A DNA stretch of 64,000 nt from Canna indica (Eukaryota; Streptophyta; Magnoliopsida; Zingiberales; Cannaceae): contig CP136895.1 in assembly GCA_034359265.1 (NCBI GenBank), positions 50,982,001 through 51,046,000 on the forward strand, read 5' to 3'. Positions within the stretch are counted from its first letter, which is position 1. Every line of letters starts with the position of its first letter. Shown piece after piece: positions 21,042-31,727 of the stretch. Below the pieces are notes generated by a model. The model had not been told where the DNA came from, ran no database searches, and was given only the letters and a program-made list of their open reading frames with translations. The position numbers and the translations under genes were made by a program.

Positions 21042-22294
21042 TATATAAATGGGTTATTAGACGAAAATGGCCTCAACTTTCGTGAATTTCTCAATTTTGG
21101 CCAATTCTTTGATTGATCTTAATTGTATATAAGAAGTTTAACATTGGTTCCAATAATGGCCCCCCGTCAGCTAGTCGTGATGTCACCCTTTAACTTGCTG
21201 ACGTGATGATCTGAAAATAATTTTTAAATATCACTGCGTTAGAAGGGATTCACGTAGATTTAAGGCTTATTAGACGAAAATAGTCTCAACTTTCGCGAAT
21301 TTCTCAATTTTAGCCAATCCTTTGATTGCCAATTGTATATAAGAAGTTTAACATTAGTTTCAATAATGACCTTATATATATGTACCATCAAACACTACAC
21401 TGCATACTGATATATGCACTACACTGAACTATACTGTTATCAGCAGTATCAAAAAGAAAAAGAACACTTCAATCTGATAACATCAAATACACCATCAAAA
21501 ATACTAAAACATACACCATAAAAAATACAGCATTGTACTAGTGTTATTAGCAGTTTCAAAAGATATTTCATTTTTTCATAGTATGATGTTATCAATATGA
21601 TATATCAATGTGGTGTTTGATATTATGATGTTATAAATATGATATATCAGTTTCAAAAGATATTTTATTTTTCTACTGTGTTTGATAGTATTTGATGATA
21701 TTTTTGAAATTGGTGTATTTGTTGTTTCAGTATAGTGTTGCATTTTTGATGGTGTATATTTCAATATAGTATGATGTTTCAGTATTTTTTATGGTGTATT
21801 TGATGTTATCAGATTGAAGTGTTCCTTTTCTTTTTGATACTGTAGATATCAGTATAGTGTAGTGTGGTGTATATACCAGTGTGCAGTGTAGTGTTTGATG
21901 GTAAATATATATCAGTGTGGTGTTTGATGGTACATATATATTTTATTGTACATATATATGAGACCATTATTAGAATCAATGTTAAACTTCTTATATACAA
22001 TTGAGACCAATCAAAGGATTGACCAAAATTGAGAAATTATTGAAAGTTGAAGTCATTTTCGTCTAATAACCCTTAAATCTATGTGGATCCCTTCTGACGT
22101 GGTGATATTTAAAAATTATTTTTGAATTATCACGTCAGTAAGTTAACGGGCAACATCATGGCTAGCTGACGGGGGGCCATTATTGGAACCAATATTAAAC
22201 TTCTTATATACAATTGAGAGCAATCAAAGAATTGACCAAAATTGAGAAATTCGCGAAAGTTGTGGTCATTTTCGAATAATAACCCTACATAAAT
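21042..22294. mobile_element. Mutator-like foldback with a nested second palindrome
   Basis: The outer element is 21051-22285 with ends GGGTTATTAGACGAAAA and TTTTCGAATAATAACCC, flanked by TATATAAAT and TACATAAAT (one mismatch), a 9-bp TSD typical of Mutator. Each outer arm is about 210 bp. A second, related inverted pair begins near 21266 (TTATTAGACGAAAATAG) and ends near 22072 (TTTTCGTCTAATAACCC), giving a palindrome within a palindrome. The core is AT-rich with TGTTTGATGGTA-like short repeats. Non-coding. Confidence 0.8.
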
Positions 22295-22712
22295 ATATAT
22301 TTACCTTACATTTAGGGTCGGGTCGGGTATATCAAGGTTTTCACCCAACCCGACCTGACCCGAATAAGGGGTTGAAATTTTTAAAATTGGGTAATTACTT
22401 AAATATATCCCGAACTATGGACTTTATCTCAAATCTATCCTGAACTTTGACTTCTCCAAATTATATCCCCAACTATCATATTTGTATTAATTGCATCCCA
22501 TCGTCAAAATTCTGTTGGCTACCCCGTTAACCGTGTGACGTGGCATGCACACGTGGATAAAAAAATAATTTTTTATTTGAAAATGATTAAAAAATTATTT
22601 TTTTTCAAATTTGATTAAAAAAATATTTTTCTTCAAACCGTATATGATGTCCACCTATGTTGCGTATGTGGAATAATTTTTTTATATTAATCCCTTATAT
22701 TCGAGGAGGTTA

Positions 22713-22872
22713 GTGTGGAACCACGTCGTGTTCGAGCACCCCTCGACCTTCGACACGCTCGCCATGGATCCCGCCAAGAAGAAGGAGCTCGTCGACGACC
22801 TCGACACCTTCCGTAATGCTAAAGACTACTACGCCAAGATCGGCAAGGCGTGGAAGTGGGGTTACTTCTTCT
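22713..22872 (+). pseudogene. Captured AAA-ATPase (BCS1/ASD-like) exon fragment
   Basis: The plus frame contains HVVFEHPSTFDTLAMDPAKK, ELVDDLDTFRNAKDYYAKIG and KAWKWGYFFYDP. In plant mitochondrial-type AAA-ATPases of the BCS1/ASD group the same stretch leads directly into the Walker A loop (GYLLYGPPGTGKS). Here the similarity stops exactly at that loop: GYFFYDPSFIF is followed by a stop, so the nucleotide-binding site is absent. About 53 codons are retained, with GC-rich third positions unlike the AT-rich arms. It begins without an in-frame ATG in a matching position. This is a captured fragment and not a gene. Confidence 0.85.
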
Positions 22873-23211
22873 ACGACCCGTCCTTCATCTTCTAGAATTC
22901 ACCTGGCTCGAGAATCTCATAGCAGACCATCGACATCGGTCAAAGAGGAGCTAGTCGCGAGCTACGCCGTGTCGTGTTCGCTTACCGCAACCTTTGCCTA
23001 CCCGACCACAAGACTTCGCCCCTCATCACCATCCGCGACCTCATCCGCGCTTCCTAGTGGATCTGAAGCGCCAGTCTCCTCAACAAACATTGCCACCCCT
23101 AAAAAAACCGCTACTTCTACTGCCCCCAACTCTGGCCCCCTCTGCTACTTCTACTGCCCCCATCACAACAAATATTGATTATGTATGTGTTCTGCAGATT
23201 TGCCCCCAACA

Positions 23212-23319
23212 CGCAAGAACAAGGAGGAGTCCGATAACCAATGGATGACTCACATCGCCATCGAGGGCAACTGGCGCCGCCAGATGAACGAGCACCTCAC
23301 CGTGCTGCGCTCGCTCATG
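23212..23319 (+). pseudogene. Captured bHLH transcription factor fragment (basic region and helix 1)
   Basis: The plus strand encodes [19 protein letters not shown] then [17 protein letters not shown], which matches the basic region and first helix of plant bHLH proteins related to FAMA and bHLH94/96/57. Two DNA-contacting arginines of the H-E-R-x-R-R signature are changed (ER to EG, NRR to NWR), so binding would be lost. A splice-acceptor-like TTCTGCAG lies just upstream at about 23190-23197. The fragment is 36 codons and ends at TTTGGT where a loop would follow. Subfamily assignment rests on RMTHIAVERNRR-type similarity from memory of the family. Confidence 0.8.
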
Positions 23320-23469
23320 TTTGGTACATCCAAAGGGTCTCCTCTCCTTGTTCAATACTAATTTAGCCCTCTTGGTCGCGCTTCTCCGAAACTTAAATTG
23401 ATGGCGGTGTTGGCGACGGCGTAGCAGAACTGGTGGGTGTGGAGGGCAAGGTCGGCGTCGGCGCTGTCG

Positions 23470-23605
23470 GCTGTCCTCGAAGGCCGCCGGGAGGTGGTGC
23501 TCTGGTGCGAGGCGGTAGTTGACGAAGAGAACGTCATAGGTGGCTTGCGAGGCGAGGCGGCCTGCGAGCACTTCAGCGGCGATGACGGCATGTCGCTGAA
23601 GGAAG
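23470..23605 (-). pseudogene. Captured carboxylesterase (alpha/beta hydrolase, CXE-like) fragment
   Basis: The minus frame contains YDVLFVNYRLAPEHHLPAAF followed by EDS. This is the signature following the HGGG oxyanion loop of plant carboxylesterases and GID1-like proteins (VDYRLAPEHRLPAAYDDG). Upstream codons (RHAVIAAEVLAGRLASQ) suit the preceding helix. The oxyanion HGGG, the nucleophile GxSxG, the Asp and the His are all missing. It lies opposite in strand to the other two captured fragments, so at least two separate capture events or an inversion are needed. Confidence 0.7.
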
Positions 23606-23712
23606 GGTGGTCAGGGAATATGCTTCACACGTGGATAAAATAGTTTTTTTTTTTAAAATAATTTTTTTTCATGTTGTGTTTTTAAAGATTATTTTTTAAT
23701 CCACATGTGCAG

Positions 23713-24402
23713 CACACGTGGACATCGAAAAGATTTTTAAATAACAATAATTTTTTAATCATTTTTGAATAAAAAATTATTTTTTTAATCCACGTGTGCA
23801 TGCCACGTCACACGGTTAACGGGATAGTTGACGGAATTTTGATGGTGGGATGTAATTGATACAAATCTGATAGTTGAGGATGCAATTTGGAGAAGTCAAA
23901 GTTCATGATAGATTTGAGACAAAGTCCATAGTTCAGGATATATTTAGGTAATTACCCTTTAAAATTCTAACTTGACCTAACTCGACCCGACCCGACCTGA
24001 GTTACCCGAATTAAATTTTCGGGTCGGTTTTTTTGGGTTATTCGGGTCGGGTCACACGTGGACATCGAAAAGATTTTTAAATAATAATAATTTTTTAATC
24101 ATTTTTGAATAAAAAATTATTTTTTTAATCCACGTGTGCATGCCACGTCACACGGTTAACGGGATAGCTGACGGAATTTTGATGGTGGGATGTAATTGAT
24201 ACAAATCTGATAGTTGAGGATGCAATTTTGAGAAGTCAAAGTTCATGATAGATTTGAGACAAAGTCCATAGTTCAGGATATATTTAGGTAATTACCCTTT
24301 AAAATTCTAACTTGACCTAACCCGACCCGACCCGACCCGACCTGAGTTACCCGAATTAAATTTTCGGGTCGGTTTTTTCGAGTTATTCGGGTCGGTTCGG
24401 GT
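23713..24402. repeat. Tandem duplication of 340 bp
   Basis: Copy 1 (23713-24052) and copy 2 (24053-24402) are nearly identical head-to-tail, offset by 340 bp, with a 10-bp length difference in the CCCGACCCGA tract. Each copy contains the right arm of the Pack-MULE and the adjoining GGGTCGG repeat, so the duplication happened after the MULE inserted. Confidence 0.92.
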
Positions 24403-24439
24403 TTTGCTCACCCCTACCCACATGTCACTACATCACCTT

Positions 24440-24934
24440 CCTTAAGTAGCAGTGAATGAAGCGTCCCCGGCATAAGCCCGACAATGTGAACTTACAATGG
24501 GCCTCTCGCTGTCTACCCTCCTCTCAAGCCCGATGGTACAAACCCATGGCGACTGGTGAACCATTCACCAACAAGACAAAAACGACCTCCGGAGGGACGA
24601 AGATCCTCGAAACCCCCCACTCCATGCTTTTAAAATACGCAACATGCATGGGGCTATTTATCAGACCCAAAAACAAAAAGTTGCCGCTCCAATGGGGAGT
24701 TTTCATTTCTTCACGGGCGGAACCACGTCCCATCAGTTCACAGATGTCGTTCAAACACCTCGAAAACTGCATACCAAATCTTTTACTCATAATTACTTTC
24801 TTGTCAAGACATATTTACCATATAGGAGGCAAACATTTGTAAGAGCACCGTCCTCTTCCATGTAAATATCACATCCAGCCAGGATAATGAAGAGTCACAT
24901 AAAAAGCCTCGCACCTTGCACGTGACAGCCGAAG
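24440..24934 (-). repeat. Dispersed repeat, inverted relative to 11.86-12.15 kb
   Basis: From 24640 to 24930 it is the reverse complement of 11860-12150. The 24440-24640 part is GC-richer and has no counterpart in the window. The plus frame at 24456-24842 (128 residues) shows no domain. Confidence 0.6.
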
Positions 24935-26519
24935 TGTTGGCTTTAGGTTTTCAACCTTAGCCTTAATCTCGATCTTGATGGTTTTGATGATAACAAACAT
25001 GGAACTAATGATTTCATTGAGAATATCTTTCAGGTTCCATATCGACTAGCGTTCGATGTCCTTGATCGGATAAATCGGAGAAATCGTGAAATCAGAAGGA
25101 CATTGATCGTCGCGCTCGGGTTCGTCGTGGAAGTTTCCCGAAGATCGACGAGTGCACCAAAGTCGCTTGGACGAGTCCAAAGATCAAGTCAAAAGCTCTC
25201 CAAGATGATGCTTGTTGAAAGTCGAAACTTGAAAACGAAGCGCGGAAGAAATAGGCTGAAGAAATAACATTCAGCCTAGGTTCGGTCGACCGGTCGATCG
25301 ACCGACCAAAGGTAAAAGGTAGCAGAGCTACTTCGGTCGACCGATGGAAGCCCAAAATGGGTAGTAGCTCGGGCGATCGACCAGTTGGTCGACCGACCTG
25401 CTGATTCTCGCGACGCAAGATCGCGTCGGTCGACCGACGGGTCGATCGAATGATGAAAGAATCAGGCCGAGGCTGGCGGTCGACCAATTGGTCGACTGAC
25501 CTGCATATGAGCCACGATGCAATACCGCGTCGGTCAACTGACAGGTCGACCGAAGATCGCGGATCGCGTGATCTGCGTCTAGCGGTCGATTAGTCGATCG
25601 ACCGACCACAGGATAAACAGAAGCGGTCGAATGACCGGTCGACCGATGCTTCGACTGGCGCTTCGACCGGCGGCCTGTAACAGATAGTTTTCTATCCGTT
25701 GAATGCCGTTTCTTCACCTGAGTATAAATACACCCAGGTATGATTCATTTGACCTACTTCCCTTCATGTTACATTAATTATTAAGCTTTTAAAGAGGGAT
25801 TTAAAGCCTTCCAAATGATCAATCGTGCGCGCTCTGCTTCTTCTGCAAACATCATTCTTCAAGCGCCAACTGATTCCTCAACTCGGGAATTAATTCAAGC
25901 ACCACGACTTTGCGAGTTGGAGGTTCCAAGGCTGTAAAAGGAGCTTGCAAACATTGGTTTTATCACTTAGCTCTTTTGATTGTATTTTACTTGTTATTCT
26001 AACTGTTTATTTGATTTGGGTTTGTGAAGACCTTGTGTTAGGTCTTGTGTGAAGTGGTATCCTTGGTGTAGGAGTAAAGCCACTTGTGTAAGCTTAGAGA
26101 TTACTAGGATTAGTTCTAGTTGTCCCTTAGGTAGAGGTGGGAAAGTGCTCTCGGTAGGAAGGCGGGATACTTCTGGGTGTGGAAGTGTCTTCGGTTGGAG
26201 AGCGGAGACTTTCTGGTGTAAAGTCATCGTTGTAAGGGAAACTCGATATAATCTAGTAAAAGACTAAGTTTGGAAATCATAAGCGGGGTGCTTAGGTAGT
26301 GGAGTAGGCATTGGGGCCGAACAACTATAAATTGCGTGTTTGCATTGCCTTATTGTTTTGTGTTAATTGCTTTATCTTTATATCACTTCCGCATTCCATC
26401 GCATAATTACAAATCGCCTAAGTTAATCTAAGAAAAAGGATTAAAAGTGAAATTAGGCGAATCGATTTAGTAAACACACTATTCACACCCCCTCTCTAGT
26501 GTAGGCCATTTCGCCCACA
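24935..26519 (+). repeat. 5' LTR of gag-only Copia element E
   Basis: The LTR starts TGTTGGCTTTAGG and ends TTTCGCCCACA, directly followed by a tRNA-Met-type primer-binding site. It has the general layout of the other LTRs here (elements C and D): a GATGATAACAAAC word near the start, a tract of GGTCGACC palindromes (25280-25680), a TATAAATA promoter word near 25723-25730, and an R/U5 part ending before ATTGGTAT. It is 1,585 bp long. Confidence 0.85.
25280..25680 (+). repeat. GGTCGACC palindrome tract in the LTR of element E
   Basis: Degenerate tandem units centred on TCGGTCGACC with opposed copies forming short palindromes, separated by 25-35-bp spacers. Related tracts lie in the other LTRs at 44395-44590, 50640-50825, 56395-56590 and 59125-59480. 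Frames across it give repetitive Arg/Ser/Asp-rich peptides with no meaning. Confidence 0.85.
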
Positions 26520-26521
26520 AT

Positions 26522-26533
26522 TGGTATAAGAGC
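26522..26533 (+). promoter_or_regulatory. Primer-binding site of element E
   Basis: TGGTATAAGAGC, two bases after the LTR end, matches the complement of the initiator tRNA-Met 3' end (TGGTATCAGAGC) with one change. Confidence 0.85.
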
Positions 26534-26586
26534 GGGTCGTAGATTGTGATTTCACCATCCCTTCTACAATTCGTCTCGATCTAGAA

Positions 26587-28007
26587 ATGGCTCTAGAGTC
26601 GGTAGCGTCTAGACTGATGAATTAAACTTTTGTCTATGGAAATCTAGGATGTACACATTTCTAAAGACTCAAGGTTTAGGTGTCTACAACATGGTAAAAA
26701 TCAAATATATTGAACCTAAGAAAAATATGGATGCATGGACCCAAGAACAAATTAGCATGTTTGAGTTAAATGCCAAAACTAAAAATTGCTTATATTGTTC
26801 TTTGTAAAATAATATATTTGAAAAAATCATGCATTGTACTTCGGCATATGATATTTGGGGTACGTTGAATATGCTTTATGATTATGCTAAAAGTGAAGAA
26901 CTTGTTACTCTAAATGAAGGAGATTGTGACAATTGTCATACTCCTATATCTAATGAAGTTCTTGAAGCTTTTAGTGTTTCTAGCCATAGAAGTACAAAGA
27001 GCCGAAAAAGGAAGGTAGTGTGTCATGCATGCAAAGAGAAATGACATGTTAGGAAGAATTGCCCTACCATGAAGATCAAGGCAAAGAGGAGGTCAAATGC
27101 TTCCACATCATCCTACTCAAGTGAAGCATCCTCCCTTCATGACTATGAAGCCATATCAAAAGAATGCCTCATGAATGATGACAATGAGATACACTCCACC
27201 TCTTCTAGTCATGTTAATAACAATAATAGTATTAACTCATCTAGCTCTCATGATTTTGATGAATTGATGGATGAGTATAAAATCATGTATGCCTTGCTTG
27301 TTAAGAAAGATAAAGAAAATAAAAATTTGAAGAAAGAAAACTCAAATCTTAGCTCTCAATTACACGATGCAAAATTAGAAAATGAGAAGCTAAGAATTAG
27401 TGTCAACAATCCATGTCATGATACTTTAAGTATTGACACTAATGATTTGAAAAATGAAAATGAAAAATTGAAGAATGATTTCAAAATTGAGAATAAGGAT
27501 TTGAAAAATGAAAACTTAAAAATCAAAAAGGAAAATTATATGTTGAAATCACAAATGCATGCTTTACACAACACAATGATTGATTTGAAAAATGAGGTTC
27601 TAAACCTAAACAAGAAAATGAATGAAATGAAAAATACTTCCTCATTTAAGAATTTTAGTAAAAAAAATGTTCATGCTAATGTTAAATCTCATGTTAGACA
27701 TTCTACCTTTAAACCTCATGTTCAAAATAAAAATATTTCATCTAAGAATGCTCATGCTCATCTTAGTTCAAATGACAAGCATTCTACAAATAAATCTCAT
27801 GTCCATAGTAACAACAAAAAGAAATTTAATGGACATTGTTTTTGTTGTGGTGTTTATGGGCATGCCATCTATGATTGTGCCTTTAAAATGAACCCAAGTG
27901 TTGTGAAAATACTTTGGGTACCTAAGCCCACTAACCCCCTAGGACCTAAAGGCATTTGGGTACCAAAGGTTTCTTCTCTTGTAGGGGGAGCCACCACACA
28001 AGGGTAG
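26587..28007 (+). pseudogene. Gag of Copia element E (interrupted), no pol
   Basis: The gag reading starts at an ATG (MALESVASRLMN) and is broken by stops near 26622 and 26806 and by frame changes around 26650 and 27044. Recognisable parts are the UBN2-type capsid region (26640-26890, with MDAWTQEQISMFELNAKTKN and SAYDIWGTL), then a highly charged Lys/Glu/Asn-rich coiled coil (about 27260-27640), and a CCHC zinc knuckle CFCCGVYGHAIYDC at 27837-27878, intact. The part 27069-28007 is still open (312 residues). It ends with a WVPK repeat as in Sirevirus-like Gag. No protease, integrase, reverse transcriptase or RNase H follows. Confidence 0.85.
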
Positions 28008-30837
28008 AGAGAAGTGAAGAGTTGAAGTTGACCATGAAATTGAATGATGAATCCTCCCTTGGTTGCAACTTGAAGTCATCTTGATGCCTTAGTAAGGTTG
28101 GCATCAAAAAGTCTTTGGTATCATCTCCTATACCCTCTTGTTTGCATTATAGTTGGAGTTTGATATATGTTTAATTTGAGTTGTTTTCCCCGCTCTTGCT
28201 AAAAGAGTCTTTTGAAAAATGTTTTTGATTTTTGATTTCCCGATCTCTTCGGAGACCCCGGTGGCCTATAATGGGCCTAAGCGACCTTGCGATTCTAAAT
28301 CGTAGGCACATTGTGGCTTTCGATTTTCAACCAATAGGAAGGGTTTGAAGATCATATTTTTCATTCATTATTTTTGTGATCTCTAAAAATTCGTTTTGGT
28401 TTCATGATGATTTTATTTGAAACGAATTTGAAACCATTTAACAAAGTAATCTTTGATAATGAACCTTGATGCCTATCTTTGCTTTTTAGTTGAGTTAGCT
28501 TGCTAAGTAGCTAGATTTTCTCTAGAATATTAGTGTAGCTTACTTGCAAGTTATAAACATGTTAGGAAGGCTAATTAGGAAGAAAAATATTAGTTTGGCT
28601 AAATCATCATGAATAGGGTACAACCTTGATAAATTCAAAATCTAAGTGTTATACCTCATTGTTTAAGCTAAAATCATGTCTCTATACTCATGACTAGAAT
28701 TGCATGTAAAATCCTTATTTTCTCATGAGTAGGTAGAATTATGACACTTAGGCAAACTTCATTAAATGAAACTTGCCCTAAGTTAGAACTTGTCATTAGA
28801 GACATTTCTTTTGAGTCCAAACTAGTTTAACATATGTAGAGATCTTATTCTTTAAAGGTTTCATATTCTAAGATCTCTTAGATTCATTTAAATATCATGA
28901 ATACTAATTTAAAATGAATCTTAACTATCTAGCATATGTTAAGGCTTTAAATGAAACCTTGCATTGAACCTTGCTATTTAGTATAGTAACTTGCTAGTTG
29001 ACATATTATTTCATTATGATACTAATGAAGTCTACTTGCAAGTTAAGAATTGGAAGGATATGCTATTTAAAAGAAAATGAAAAAAGAAATGAAAAAGTTG
29101 GGCAAATTTTCAAGAAATAAGGTATGAATTTTATTTTGCAAAAATCTTTGTAAAATAATTGAATATTCATGCTTAAATAATTTCTCTATGCTCATGATTG
29201 ATTATGCATGATAAATATTTGAATCTTCATGAGTAAATTTTTTTTTGTTAACTTAGCTCAACTTCATGATATTTTGATTGAATGAAATTTGAACTAGGTT
29301 AAAATTCTTGTTAGAGATCTCATTTTAAGTTAAAATTTGATGAACATGTTTAGATATACATATCACATAAGTCTAGAAAGTTAAAATTGAAAATTCTTGT
29401 CTAGATGAATAATGTGATATCTATATCACTTTAGGGGAGTTAAGCTTGAAAAGCTTGGTCCAAGTCAACAAACCACAATTGGTATCAATTGACTTGGTCA
29501 TTTTATTTTAAGTCCAAATCTTCATAAACTTGTTTAGGAATAGGTATGACATGTTTTCATGCACTTAGAGTGAACAATTCATATGGATATGGATAAAATG
29601 ACAATAGAGGTCAATTTATGATTACCTCTTATGAACCTAGTTGACCCCAAGTCAACAAGTTGACTTAAAGGTATCATTTTCAATCCATATTTGGGAAACA
29701 TATTTAGATTTGCTCATGTTAGGTATCCATAGGTGTAAATTTGAAAAATCATGAGTAAATATTAAGATTGAAACTTAGCAAGTTTCATAAAAACTAGTTT
29801 AGTTTTGAATGAAACTATGCTAGGTTGATATCTTGACTTAAGGAAATAATTTTCATTCCAAACTTGACATATACTATTTACATGACCATCATGTGGTGTC
29901 ATGAAAGTTTGAATGAAAATTGAAGAAGTTTTAAGAAAAATTGAAATTTACAAAAATACCACTTCAATCTATATTTGGTATTAAATTTCAATTATTTTTA
30001 GAAAAATATAGAAAAATCTTTTTTAAATGATTCTTGAAACTGCACATTCACTGAAAAATCTAGTTTTTTAAGTAAAAATTTCAAATATTTCATCAAGAAT
30101 CTAATTTATAATAAAATTTTGAAGTTGGATCTCAAAACACAAAATATCATCTTTTTTGGAATTCAATCTTTCTGATACTTTGATCTTTCTTAAAAAAACT
30201 TCAAATGAAAACTTATATATACTATTTTGATTATGTTTCTAATATCATTCACATAATTTTTTTGAGTAAAATCATTCCTAGGAATGATTTTGAATTCAGG
30301 AATGATAGCTAGAAACTACATTTGATATGTTTTGATTAGAATCAATATAGGATGAAAAATGGACTTTGATTTTTAAATTCATTTTAAGTTCAAATTTGTT
30401 ACATGCATTTCAAATAATTATTCAACAATTGGTATAAAAAATTTTCAGTCAATAATTGGTATCAAAAATTTTCATCCAACAAATTAGTATTTCAAATCTT
30501 GAAGTATAGGTTAACCTAAGTCAATAAAATAACTTAAAAAATCTCATCTTAAGCTCAAACTTAATTCATAGTCTTACATTATCTCATATTTAATGTTTAG
30601 ATGCCTAAATATGAGAAAACATGAGTAGATAGCAAATCTTGAGACTTAGCACTTTCATTGTTTTCATGCTTATTTCAAATGAAAACGTGCTAAGTTCCAA
30701 TTTAGATCAAATGACATTAGTTTCACTTCAAACTTGATCTACATGATTTAAATGACCATATCTTGATATATTGAAAAGTTTGAATGAAAACAAAAATGTC
30801 ATGAAAAAGATGAACTACAACATTAGTATCAATTGAG
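28008..30837. other. Non-coding internal region of element E
   Basis: About 2.8 kb of AT-rich DNA without a usable frame follows gag where pol should be. It shows loosely repeated words (CATGAGTA, TTTGAATGAAA, GTTGACTTA-like) suggestive of old internal duplication. It ends where an inverted family-P LTR begins. Confidence 0.5.
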
Positions 30838-31699
30838 TGCATACCCGAGCCAAACCAGATGACTATGCCCGGGGGCTCCACCCGGTCATACTCTCAAACT
30901 TGACTCAAGCCAGGCCAAGCGGCTCCGCCCAGAAATAGAAAAGAAAAAAATGCCTTATATGGTAGATATTTCAACCTTCGTGGTCTGCCCAGAGACTTCG
31001 CCCACTTTAGTTTAACCTTCGTAGTCACCCACTTCAGCCCGATCTCAAAAGCCACTCAATACAACTCAGCCTTTATAATAGCTGAACACAACATGGTAAA
31101 TATTTTCGGAAGTTTCTCAAACTGCAGAGACACCAGAGACAAGAAAGTTAACCCTACTTAAGAGCTCGACACATAGTCCTCTAGACTCCGACTGAGCTCG
31201 GGGGCTGTGGACTGGACTAGAACTATTAGACCCGGTTGGATTAGACCCAGTAGCGCCCCATAACTCACCTTAAGCCAAACCAAATGGCTTCACCCAGGGC
31301 TCCACTCGGCCATACCCTTGGACTTGACTCGAGCCAGACCGAATGACTCCGTCCGGGGGCTCCATCCGGCCGTACAAGGATATTCACGTCCTTTCTTATC
31401 ATAAGGAATACGCCATTGCAGGCCTACTATCTCTATGATCAGCCTCGACCCATTTTGAGCAATATCCACTTGAGATTGTCGGGCGGTGTCATCATCTCCA
31501 CATGCAAGAAATACAGATACGACACACCTCAAGTACCCCAAGCTCTATATTATGTTACCTCCACATTGGAGTCCCACTAACTTGAGCGTCAGAGTGTCTT
31601 TTGTAACCCCCCCTCCCCCCTTCACTCCCCGTCGGAGTTGCACATGACCAGGAGAGGCACCGATCTGAACCGGACTACTTCGATCCTCAAGCAGGAACA
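30838..31699 (-). repeat. GC-rich LTR-like repeat, family P, minus orientation
   Basis: Reverse complement of 10441-11760, with ends TGCATACCC at 30838 and GCAGGAACA at 31699, i.e. TG...CA on the minus strand. It lacks the expanded 30-bp minisatellite of the plus copy. Flanking five bases do not match clearly, so an intact insertion is not shown. The minus frame 31541-31290 is fortuitous. Confidence 0.6.
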
Positions 31700-31727
31700 A
31701 TTGCATTGTTACTAGGCGTAGAAGAAT

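Larger units (their letters stand above)
22380..23966. mobile_element. Pack-MULE carrying fragments of three host genes
   Basis: The element 22389-23957 has long inverted ends starting GGGTAATTACTTAAATATA and ending TATATTTAGGTAATTACCC, and perfect 9-bp flanks TTTAAAATT (22380-22388 and 23958-23966). This is the signature of the Mutator superfamily. Between AT-rich arms lies a GC-rich centre with fragments of an AAA-ATPase (plus), a bHLH factor (plus) and a carboxylesterase (minus). There is no transposase, so it depends on an autonomous MULE. The bases 22875-23200 are GC-rich and may be a further captured piece, unidentified. Confidence 0.88.
22313..24416. mobile_element. Possible hAT-type MITE host of the Pack-MULE
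   Basis: Sequence rich in GGGTCGGGT/ACCCGACCC flanks the Pack-MULE on both sides, and the right edge, read inward, is TAGGGGTGAGCAAAACCCG, a common plant hAT terminus. The left edge TAGGGTCGGGTCGGG matches poorly and no TSD was found. Confidence 0.45.

Noticed and set aside
25092..25717. Frames of about 130 codons rich in Arg, Ser and Asp
   Set aside because: They are translations of the GGTCGACC palindrome tract in an LTR; the same happens at 44338-44666, 50630 and 56313.
31290..31541. 83-codon minus frame
   Set aside because: Falls in the family-P repeat; the matching plus copy at 10480-10707 has a different frame structure.
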